A stretch of DNA of 64,000 nucleotides, taken from positions 39,941,712-40,005,711 of the forward strand of contig CM075783.1 in the NCBI GenBank assembly GCA_037974665.1, read 5' to 3'. The position numbers and the translations under genes were made by a program. The DNA is from Ehretia macrophylla. Taxonomy: Eukaryota > Streptophyta > Magnoliopsida > Boraginales > Ehretiaceae. Below are positions 22,901 to 34,900 of the stretch, piece by piece. The notes under the pieces are model-generated. The model searched no databases. It was not told where the DNA came from and was given only the letters and a program-made list of their open reading frames with translations. How positions within the stretch are numbered: position 1 is the stretch's first letter; every line of letters begins with the position of its first letter.

Positions 22901-25900
22901 CTACGGTATACTGTGCGCTGCGTAACTCATTACAGATCAAAAGTTATAGGCACTAGAGTGACGGATACCTGGTCACAAGCCCCACGCCCTCGATTTGCGG
23001 GTACAGCCTCTACACGAAGTGAAGTTGTCTTGCCCAAGCTGCAATGGGATTCGGTAATAGAAATGTGATGGATTAGGTTGTCGTCCTTTTCAGGGCTCAC
23101 GTCGTACGATACGGGACGCAAAAATAATGGAAAAGAATAAAAGTGTACCAAAACTAATGAAAACGTTTGATTTTGGGCTCTGAAAACAGGCGCAGCCAAG
23201 CAGGCTTATTGCCCCCATCGTAGACCTCTTGGAGAGCTTTCCAACGGTATGATGTGCGCTGCGTAACTTCTTACGTATTAAAAGTTATGGGGACCGGAGC
23301 GACAGAAACCTAGTCTCAAGCCCCACGTCTTTCGTTTACGGGCCCAGCCTTTACATGAAGTGAAGATTTCTTGCCCAAGGTGCTGTGAAATTCGGTAACA
23401 GAAATGTGATGGATTAGGTTGTCGTCCTTTTTGTGGCTCACGACATACGATCCGGGATGAAAAAATAGCACAAAAGAAGAAAATTATCCCGAAACTGGTG
23501 AAAACGTTCAATTTTGGACTCCAAAAATAGGTACAGTGGAGCAGGATGCTGCTCCCGTCATAGAGCTCTTGGAGAGCTTTCGAACGGTATGCGGTGCACC
23601 GCGTAACTCTTTACGGATTAAAAGTTATGGCACTAGAGCGACGGATACCTGGTCACAAGCCCCACGCCCTCGGTTTGCGGGCCCAGCCTCTACGTGAAGT
23701 GAATTTTTCTTGCCCAAGGTATAGTAGGATTCGGTAATAGAAATGTGATGGATTAGGTTGTCGTCCTTTTCACGGCTCACGACTTACGATCCGGGATGAA
23801 AAAATAGTGCAAAAGAATAAAAGTGTCCCGAAACTATTGAAAACGTTCCATTTTGGGCTCCAAAAATAGGCGCAACCAAGTAGGGTTGTTACCCCTTTCG
23901 TAGAGCTCTCGAAGAGCTTTGCAACGGTATGCTGTGCGCCGCGTAACTCCTTATGTATTAAAAGTTATGGGCACCAGAGCCACGGAAACCTGGTCTTAAG
24001 CCCCACGCCCTCGGTTTGCGGGCCTAGCCTGTACGTGAAGTGAAGTTTTCTTGCCCAAGGTGCCGTGGGATTCGGTAATAGAAATGTGATGGATTAAATT
24101 GTCATCCTTTTCGCGGCTCACGACTTACGATCCGGGATAAAAAAAACAGTGCAAAAGAAGAAAAGTGTCCCAAAACTGTTGAAATGTTCAATTTTGGGAT
24201 ATGAAAACAGGCGCAGCCGAGCAAGCTCGCTACCTCCGTCATAGAGCTCTCAGAGAGCTTTCGAACGGTATGTTGTGCGCCGCGTAACTCCTTACGGATC
24301 AAAAGTTATGGGCACCGGAGCAACAGATACCTGGTCACAAGCCCCCATCCTCGGTTTGCGGGCCCAACCTCTACATGAAGTGAAGTTGTCTTGCCCAAGC
24401 TGCCGAGGTATTCGGTAATAGAAATGTGATGGATTACGTTGTCGACCTTTTCGCGACTCACGATGTACGATTCGGGATGAAAAACAGTGCAAAACAAGAA
24501 AAGTGTCCCGAAACTATTGAAAATGGTCGATTTTGTGCTCGAAAAATATGCACAGCCGAGCAGGTTTTCTACCCCGTGATAGAGCTCTCGGAGAGCTTTC
24601 CAACGGTATGCTGTGTGCCGCGTAACTCTTTATGGATCAAAAGGTATGGGCACAAGAGCGACGGATACCTGGTCACAAGTCCTCGCCCTCGTTTTGCAAG
24701 CCTAGCCTCTACGTGAAGTGAAGTTGTCTTGGCCAAGCTGCAGTGGGATTCGGTAATAGAAATGTGATGGATTAGGTTGTCGTCCTCTTCGTGGCTCACG
24801 TCGTACGATACGAGACAGAAAAACAACCCAAAATAAGAAAAGTGTACCAAAACTAATGAAAATGTTTGATTTTGGGCTCCTAAAATAGGCACAGCCAAGC
24901 TGTCTTGTTGCCCCCGTCGTAGAGCTCTCGGAGAGCTTTCCAACGGCATGCTGTGCGCCGCGTAACTCCTTGCGTATTAAAAGTTATGGGCACCGGAGCG
25001 ACGAAAACCTGGTCTCAAGCCCCACGCCCTCGGTTTGCGGGCCTAGCCTTTACGTGAATCGAAGTTTTCTTGCCCAAGGTGCCATGGGTTTCGGTAATAG
25101 AAATGTGATGGATTAGGTTGTCATTTTTTTTACGGCTCACGACGTACAATTCAGGATAAAAAAACAGAGCAAAAGGAGAAAATTATCCCAAAACTGGTGA
25201 AAACCTGCGATTTTAAGCTCCAAAAATAGGCACAGCTGAGTAAGCTGGCTGCCCGCATCGTAGAGCTCTAAGAGAGCTTTCAAACGGTATGTTGTGCGCC
25301 GCGTAACTCCCTACGGATCAAAAGTTATGGGCACCGAAGCGACGGATACCTGGTCACAAGCCCCACGCCCTAAGTTTGCGGGCCCAGCCTCTATGTGAAG
25401 TTAAGTTTTCTTGCCGAAGGTGCCGTGGGATTTGGATATAGAAATTTGATGCATTAGGTTGTTGTCCTTTTCGCGGCTCATGACTTACGATCCGCGATGA
25501 AAAAACAATGCAAAAGAAGAAAAGTGTCCCAAAACTGATGGAAACGTTCGATTTTGGGCTCTGAAAATAGGCGCAGCCAAGCAGGCTTGTTGCCCCTGTC
25601 GTAAAGCTCTCGGAGAGCTTTCCAACGGTATATTGCGCGTCGTGTAAGTCCTTACGTATTAAAAGTTATGGGCACCGTAGCGATGAAAAACTGGTCTCAA
25701 GCCCCACGCCCTCGGTTTACGGGCCTGGCCTTTACGTGAAGCGAAGTTTTCTTCCCCAAGGTGTTGTGGGATTCGGTAATAGAAATGTGATGTATTAGGT
25801 TGTCGTCCTTTTAACGGCTCATGACTTACGATACGGGTTGAAAAAATAGTGCAAAAGAAGAAAAGTGTCCCAAAACTATTGAAAACACTCAATTTTGTGC

Positions 25901-28900
25901 TACGAAAAGGGGCGCAGCCAAGCAGGCTTTCTACCCCCGTCGTAGAGCACTCGGAGAGCTTTCGAACGATATGCTGTGCGCCGCGTAACTCCTTACGGAT
26001 CAAAAGTTATGGGTACCGGAACAACGGATACCTAGTCACAATCCCCACTCCTTCGGTTTGCAGGCCCAGCCTCTACGTGAAGTAAAGTTGTCTTGCCTAA
26101 GCTGCCATGGTATTCGGTAACAAAAATGTGATGGATTAGGTTGTCGTCCTTTTATCGGCTCACGACTTACGATTCAGGATGAAAAAGTAGTGCAAAAGAA
26201 GAAAAGTGTCCTGAAACTGTTGAAAATGTTTGATTTTGGGCTCAGAAAATAGGCGCAGCAAAGCATGCTTGGTGCCCCCGTCATAGAGCTCTTGGAGAGC
26301 CTTTGAACTGTATACTGTGCACCGCGTAACTCCTTACGGATCAAAAGTTATAGGCACAGGAGCGACGGATACCTGGTCATAAACCCCATGCCCTCGTTTT
26401 GTGGGCCCAACCTCTACGTGAAGTGAAGTTGTCTTGCCCAATCCACAGTGGGATTCGGTATTAAAAATGTGATGGATTAGGTGGTCGTCCTTTTTGCGGC
26501 TCACGACGCACAATACAGGACGAAAAACCAGTTCAAAAGAAGAAATGTGTCCCGAAACTGTTGAAAATGTTCGATTTTGGGCTACAAAAACAGGCACAGC
26601 CAAGCTGGCTTGTTTCCTCCGTCGTAGAGCTCTCGAAGAGCTTTCCAACGGTATGCTGTGTGCCGCGTAACTCCTTGCGGATCAAAAGCTATGGGAACTA
26701 GCGCGACGGATACCTGGTCACAAGCCCTACACCCTCAGTTTGCGGGCCCAACCTCTACGTGAAATGAAGTTGTCTTGCCTAAGCTATCGTGAGATTCGGT
26801 AATAGAAATGTGATGGATTGGGTTATCGTCCTTTTTGCGGCTCACGACATACGATCTGGGATGAAAAAATAGTGCAAAAGGAGAAAAGTGTCCCGAAACT
26901 GTTGAAAACTTTCAATTTTGGGCTCCGAAAATAGGTGGAACCGAGTAGGCTTTCTGCCCCCGCCATAGAGCTATCGGAGAGCTTTCCAACGGTATGTTGT
27001 GCGCCACGTAACTCCTTACGGATCAATAGTTTTGAGCACCGGAGTGACGGATACCTGGTCACAAGCCCCATGCCCTCAGTTTGCGGGCCCTACCTCTATG
27101 TGAAGTGAAGTTCTCTTGCCCAAGTTGCAGTGGGATTCGGTAATAGAAATGTGATAGATTAGGTTGTCGTCCTTTTCGCGGCTTACGACTTACGATCCGG
27201 GAGGAAAAACAGTGCAAAAGAAGAAAAGTGTCCCGTAATTGTTGAATTCTTCGATTTTGGGCACCAAAGACTAGCGAAGCTGAGCAGGCTCGCTGCCCTT
27301 TCGTAGAGCTCTAGGAAAGCTTTCCAACGGTATAATGTGGGCCGCGTAACTCCTTACAGATCAAAAGTTATGGGCACCGGAGCGATGGATACTTGGTCAC
27401 AAGCCCTACGCCCTCATTTTGCAAGCCCAATCTCTACATGAAATGAAGTTGTCTTGCCCAAGCTGCAGTGGGATTCGGTAATAGAAATGTGATAGATTAG
27501 GTTGTCGTTCTTTTCGCGGCTCACGACTTACGATTCAGGACGAAAAGCAGTGCAAAAGAAGAAAAGTGTGCCGAAACTGTTGAAAAAGTTTGATTTTAGC
27601 TTAGAAGATAGGTGCAGCCGAGCAAGCTTGCTACCCTTATCGTAGAGCTCTCGGAGAGCTTTCCAACGGTATGTTGTGTGCCACGTAACTCCTTACGGAT
27701 CAAAAGTTATGGGCACCAGAGCGACGGATACCTAGTCACAAACCCCACGTCCTCGGTTTGCGGGCCAAGCCTCTACGTGAAGTGAAGTTGTCTTGCCCAA
27801 GCTGCCGTGGGATTCGGTAATAGAAATGTTATGGATTAGGTTGTCGCCTTTTTTGCGGCTCATGACTTACGATCCGTGATGAAAAAACAGTGAAAAAGAA
27901 GAAAAGTATCCCAAAACTGTTGAAAACGTTCGATTTTGGGCTCTGAAAATAGGCGCAGCCGAGTATGCTTATATTCCCAGTCGTAGAGCTCTCGGAGAGC
28001 TATCCAACGGTATGCTGTGTGCCGCAAAACTCCTTACAAATCAAAAGTTATGGGCACCGAAGCGACGGATACCTAGTCACAAGCCCCACTCCCTCGGTTT
28101 GTGGGCCCAACCTCTAAGTGAAGTGAAGTTGTCTTGCCCAAGCTGCAGTGGGATTCGTTAATAGAAATGTGATGGATTAGGTTGTCGTCTATTTTGCGGC
28201 TCACGACGTACGATCCTGGACGGAAAAATAGTGCAAAAGAGGAAAAGTATCCCAAAACTGTTGAAAACGTTGGATTTTGGGCTTCGAAAATAGACCCAGC
28301 CAAGCAGGCTAGTTGCCACCGACGTAGAGCTCTTGTGGAGCTTTCCAATGGTATGCTGTGCGCCGCGTAACACCTTGCAGATCAAAAGATATGGGCATCG
28401 GAGCGACGGATACCTGGTCATAAACCCCACGCCCTCGGTTTGCAGGCCCAGCCTCTACGTGAAGTGAAGTTGTCTTGCCCAAGCTGCCGTGGGATTGGGT
28501 AATAGAAATGTGATGGATTAGGTTGTCGTCCTTTTCGTGGCTCACGACGTACAATCCGGGATGAAAAAATAGTGCAAAAGGAGAAAAGTGTTTTGAAACT
28601 TTAGAAAACGTTGTATTTTGGGCTTCGAAAAAAGGCGCAGCCGAGTAGGCTTTGTGCCCATGTCGTAGATCTCTCGGAGAGCTTTCAAACGGTATGTCGT
28701 GCGCCGCGTAACTCCTTACGGATCAAAAGTTATGAGCACCGTTGCGACAGATACCTGGTCACAACCTCCACGCCCTCGGTTTGTGGGCCCAACCTCTACA
28801 CGAAGTGAAGTTGTCTTGCCCAAGCTACAGCGGGATTCGGTAATAGAAATGTGATGGATTAGGTTGTCGTCCTATTCGCGGCTCACGACTTATGATCCGG

Positions 28901-31900
28901 GATGAAAAAATAGTGCAAAAGAAGAAAAATGTCCCGAAACTATTGAAAACATTCAATTTTGGACTTAGAAGACAAGCGCAGTTGAGCAAGCTAGTTGCCC
29001 CGTCGTTGAGCTCTAGTAGAGCTTTTCAACGGTATGCTGTGCGCCGCGTAACTCCTTACGGATCAAAAGTTATGGGCACCGAAGCTACGGATACCTAGTT
29101 CCAAGCCCCTTGCCCTCATTTTACGGGCTTAGCCTCTACGTGAAGTGAAGTTCTCTTGCCCAAGCTGTAGTGGGATTCGGTAATAGAAATGTGATGGATT
29201 AGGTTGTCGTCCTTATCGCGGCTCACGACTTACGATTCGGGATGAAAAAATAGTGCAAAAGAAGAAAAGTGTCCCGAAACTACCGAAAACATTCAATTTT
29301 GGACTCAGAAGATAGGTGCAGTCGGGCAGGCAAGCTGCCCTCGTCATAGAGCTCTCGGAGAGCTTTCCAATGGTATGCTGTGTGCCGCGTAACTACTTAC
29401 AGATCAAAAGTTATGGGTACCGGAGCGACAAATACTATGCCCTCAGTTTGCGGGCCCAACCTCTACGTGAAGTGAAGTTGTTTTGCCCAAGCTGCCATGG
29501 GATTTGGTAATAGAAATGTGATGGATTAGGTTGTCGCCCTTTTCGCGGCTCACAACGTACGATCCGTGATAAAAAACGGTGCAAAAAAAGAAAAGTATCC
29601 TGAAACTATTGAAAACGTTCAATTTTGGGCTCAAAAGATAGGTGCAGCCAAGCTAGATTTCTGCCCCCTTCGTAGAGCTCTCGGAGAGCTTTCCAACGGT
29701 ATGTTGTGCGCCACATAACTCCTTACGGATCAAAAGTTATGAGAACCGGAGCGATGGACACCTGGTCACAAGCCCCACGCCCTCGGTTTGCAGGCCACCT
29801 CTACGTGAAGTGCAGTTGTCTTGCCCAAGCTGCAGTGGGATTCGGTAATAGAAATGTGATGGATTAGATTGTCGTCCTTTTCGCAGCTCACGATGTACGA
29901 TCCGAGAAGAAAAAAATGTGCAAAAGAAGAAAAGTGTCCCAAAGTTGTTGAAAACGTTCGATTTTGGGCTCCGAAAATAGGCGCAGCCGAGCAGGCTTGC
30001 TGCCCCCTTCGTAGAGGTCTCAGAGAGCTTTCAAACGGTATGCTGTGTACCGCGTAACTCCTTACGGATCAAAAGTTATGGGCACCGAAGCGACGGATAC
30101 CTGGTCACAAGCCCCACGTCCTCGGTTTGCGGGCCCAACCTCTACGTGAAGTGCTGTTGTCTTACCCAAGCTGCTGTTGGATTCGGTAATAGAAATGTGA
30201 TGGATTAGGTTGTCGTCCTTTTCGCGGCTCACGACGTACGATTCGAGAGGAAAAAACAGTGCAAAAGAAGAAAAGTGTCTCAAAACTGTTAAAAACATTT
30301 GATTTTGGTCTCCGAAAATAGGTGTAGCCGAGCAGGCTTGATGCCCCCATTGTAGAGCTCTCGAAAATTTTTCCAACGGTATGCTGTGTGCTGCATAACT
30401 CTTTACGAATCAAAAGTTATGGGCACCGGAGCGACAAAAACCTAGTCTCAAGCTCCACGCCCTCGGTTTGTGGGCCCAGCTTTTACGTGAAGCGAAGTTT
30501 TCTTGTCCAAGGTATTGTGGGATTTAGTAATAGATATGTGATGGATTAGGTTGCCGTCCTTTTCGCGGCTCACGACTTACGATACGGGATGAAAAAATAG
30601 TGCAAAAGAAGAAAAGTATCCCAAAATTGTTGAAAACATTCAATTTTGGGCAACGAAAACAGGTGCAGTGGAGCAGGCCTAATGCCCCCATCGTAGAGCT
30701 CTCGTAGATCTTTCGAACGGTATACTGTGCGCCATGTAACTCTTTATGGATCTAAAGTTATGGGCACCGGAGCGACGGATACCTGGTCACAAGCCCCACG
30801 CCCTTGGTTTACGGGCCCAACCTCTACGTGAAGTGCTGTTGTCTTACCCAAGCTGCTGTTGGATTCGGTAATATAAATGTGATGGATTAGGTTGTCGTCC
30901 TTTTCGCGACTAATGACGTACGATCCGAGAGGAAAAAATAGTACAAAAGAAGAAAAGTATCTCGAAACTGTTGAAAATGTTTGATTTTGGTGTCCGAAAA
31001 TAGGTGCAGCCGAGCAGGCTTGGTGCCCCCGTCGTAGAGTTTCTCGGAAAGCTTTCCAACGGTATGCTGCGTACCGCGTAACTCCTTACGGATAAAAAGT
31101 TATGGGCACTGGAGTGACGAAAACCTGGTCTCAGGCCCCACGCCCTTGGTTTACGGGCCCAGCCTTTACGTGAAGTGAAGGTTTCTTGCCCAAGGTGTCA
31201 TGGGATTCAGTAATAGAAATGTGATGGACTAGGTTGTCGCCCTTTTCGCGGCTCACGACTTACGATACGGGATGAAAAAATAGTGCAAAAGAAGAAAAGT
31301 GTCCCAAAACTGTTGAAAGCGTTCAATTTTGGGCTATGAAAACAGGCGCAGCCGAGCAGGCCTACTGTCCTTATCGCAGAGCTCTCATAGATCTTTCGAA
31401 CGGTATGCTGTGCGCCACGTAACTCCTTACAGAGCTAAAGTTATGGGCGCTGGAGCGACGGATACCTGGTCACAATCCCCGCGCCCTCAGTTTGCAGGCC
31501 CAGCCTCTACGTGAAATGAAGTTGTCTTGCCCAAACTGCAGTGGGATTTGGTAATAGAAATATGATGGATTAAGTTGTCGTCCTTTTTGCGGCTAACAAT
31601 TTACGATCCGAGATGAAAAAACAGTGTAAAAGAAGAAAAGTGTCCCGAAATTATTGAAACTATATGATTTTGGGCTTAGAAAATAGGCGCAGCAGAGCAT
31701 GCTTGCTGCCCCTGTCATAGAGCTCTCGGAGAGCTTTCGAACGGTTTGCTGTGGGCCGCGTTAACTTCGTACGGATCAAAAGTTATGGGCACCGGAGCGA
31801 CGGATAACTGGTCACAAGCCCCATGCCCTCGTTTTGCGGGCCCAACCTCTGTGTGAGATGAAGTTGTCTTGCCTAAGCTGTAGTGGGATTCGGTAATGGA

Positions 31901-34900
31901 AATGTGAGATGAAACTGTTGAAAATGTTCGATTTTGGCTCAGAAGATAGGTGTAGCTGAGCAGGCTTGCTACCCCTATCGTAGAGCTCTCGAAGAGCTTT
32001 CCAACGGTATGCTGTATGCCACGTAACACCTAATGGATCAAAAGTTATGGGCACTGGAGCGACGGATGCTTGGTCACAAGCCCCACGCCCTCGGTTTGCG
32101 GGCCAAACCTCTACGTGAAGTGAAGTTGTCTTGCCCAAGTTGCCGTGGGATTCGGTAACTAAAATGTGATGGATTAGGTTGTCGCTCTTTTCGCGACTCA
32201 CGACTTACGATCCGTGACGAAGAAATAGTGCAAAAGAAGAAAAGTTTCCCAAAACTGTTAAAAATGTTCGATTTTGGGTCCAAAAATAGGCGCAGCCGAG
32301 TATGCTTATTTTTCCCATTATAGAGCTCTCGGAGAGCTATCCAACAGTATGCTATGCGCCGCAAAGCTCCTTACAAATCATAAGTTATGGGCACAGGAGC
32401 GACGGATACCTAGTCACAAGCCCTCGCCCTCGTTTTGCAGGCCTAGCCTCTACGTGAAGTGAAGTTGTCTTGCCCAAGCTGCAGTGGGATTCGGTAATAG
32501 AAATGTGATGGATTAGGTTGTCATCCTCTTCGCGGCTCACATCGTATGATACGGGATAGAAAAACAACCCAAAATAAGAAAAGTTTACCGAAACTAATGA
32601 AAATGTTTGATTTTGGGCTCCTAAAACTGGCGCAACCAAGCTGGCTTGTTGCCCCCGTCGTAGAGCTCTCGGAGAGCTTTCCAACGGTATGCTGTGTGCC
32701 GCGTAACTCCTTACGTATTGAAAGTTATGGGCACCGGAGCGACGAAAACCTGGTCTCAAGCCTGACGCCCTCAGTTTGGGGGCCCAGCCTCTACGTGAAG
32801 TGAAGTTGTCTTGCCCAAGCTGCAGTGGGATTCGGTAATAGAAATGTGATGGATTAGGTTGTCATCCTCTTCGCGGCTCACATCGTATGATACGGGACAG
32901 AAAAATAACCCAAAATAAGAAAAGTTTACCAAAACTAATGAAAATGTTTGATTTTGGGCTCCTAAAACTGGCGCAGCCAAGCTGGCTTGTTGCCCTCGTC
33001 GTAGAGCTCTCGGAGAGCTTTCCAATGGTATGTGGTGTGCCGCGTAACTCCTTACGTATTGAAAGTTATGGGCACCGGAGCGATGAAAACCTGGTCTCAA
33101 GCCTGACGCCCTCAGTTTGGGGGCCCAACCTTTACGTGAATCGAAGTTTTCTTGCCCAATGTGTCATGGGATTCGGTAATAGAAATGTGATGGATTAGGT
33201 TGTCGTCCTTTTTGCGGCTTACGACGTACGATCCGGGATGAAAAAATAGTGCAAAAGAAGAAAATTATCCCAAAAATGGTGAAAACGTGCGATTTTGAGC
33301 TCCAAAAATAGGTACAGCCTAGCAGGCTGGCTGCCACCGTCGTAGAGCTCTCGGAGAGCTTTCGAACGGTATGTTGTGCGCCGCGTAACTCCCTACGGAT
33401 CAAAAGTTATGGCCATCGGAGCGACGGATACCTAGTCACAAGCCTCGCGCCCTCGGTTTGCGGGCCCAGCCTCTATGTGAGGTGAAGTTTTCTTGCCCAA
33501 GGTGCCGTGGGATTTGGATATAGAAATTTGATGCATTAGGTTGTCGTCCTTTTCGCGGCTCACGACTTACGGTCCGCGATGAAAAAACAATGCAAAAGAA
33601 GAAAAGTGTCCCAAAACTGATGGAAACGTTCGATTTTGGGCTCTGAAAATAGGCGCAGCCAAGCAGGATTGTTGCCTCAGTCGTAAAGCTCTCGGAGAGC
33701 TTTCCAACGGTATACTGCGCATCGCGTAACTCCTTACGTATTAAAAGTTATGGGCACCATAGCGACGGAAACCTGGTCTTAAGCCCCATGCCCTTGGTTT
33801 GCGGGCCCAGCCTTTATGTGAGGTGAAGTTTTCTTGCCCAAGGTGTTGTGGGATTCGGTAATAGAAATATGATGGATTAGGTTGTCATCCTTTTCGTAGC
33901 TCATGACTTACGATACAGGTTGAAAAAATAGTGCAAAAGAAGAAAAATGTCCCAAAAATATTGAAAACGTTCTATTTTGTGCTATGAAAACGGGCGCAGC
34001 CGAGCAAGCTTGCTACCCCGTCGTAGAGCACTCGAAGAACTTTTGAATGGTATGTTGTGCGCCGCGTAACTCCTTACAGATCAAAAGTTATGGGTACCGG
34101 AGCGACGGATACCTGGGCACAATCCCTACGCGTTCGGTTTGCGGGCCCAACCTCTACGTGAAGTGAAGTTGTCTTGCCCAAGCTGCCATGGTATTCGGTA
34201 ACAGAAATGTGATGGATTAGGTTGTCCTTTTCGCGACTCACGACTTTTGATCCAGGATGAAAAAATAGTGCAAAAGAAGAAAAGTTTCCCGAAACTATTG
34301 AATATGTTTGATTTTGGGCTCAGAAAATAGGCGCAGCAAAGCAAGCTTGGTGCCCCCGTCATAGAGCTCTTGGAGTGCTTTCGAACGGTATGCTGTGTGC
34401 TGCGTAACTCCTTACGGATCAAAAGTTATAGGCACCGGAGCAACGGATACCTGGTCACAAACCCCATGCCCTCATTTTGCGGGCCCAGCCTCTACGTGAA
34501 GTGAAGTTGTCTTGCCCAAGCTACAGTGGGATTCGATATAAAAAATGTGATGGATTAGGTGGTCGTACATTTCGCGGCTCATGACGCACATTACAGGACG
34601 AAAAACTAGTGCAAAAGAAGAAAAGTGTCCCGAAACTGTTGAAAATGTTCAATTTTGGTCTCCAAAAACAGGTGCAGCCGAGCAGGCTTGCTACCTCTAT
34701 CGTAGAGCTCTCGGAGAGCTTTCCAATGGTATGTTGTGTGCCGCGTAACCCCTTGCGGATCAAAAGTTATGGGAACCGGAGCGACGGATACCTGGTTATA
34801 AGCCCCACACCCTCGGTTTGCGAGCCCAACCTCTACATGAAATGAAGTTGTCTTGCCCAAGCTGCCCTGAGATTCAGTAATAAAAATGTGATGGATTAGG

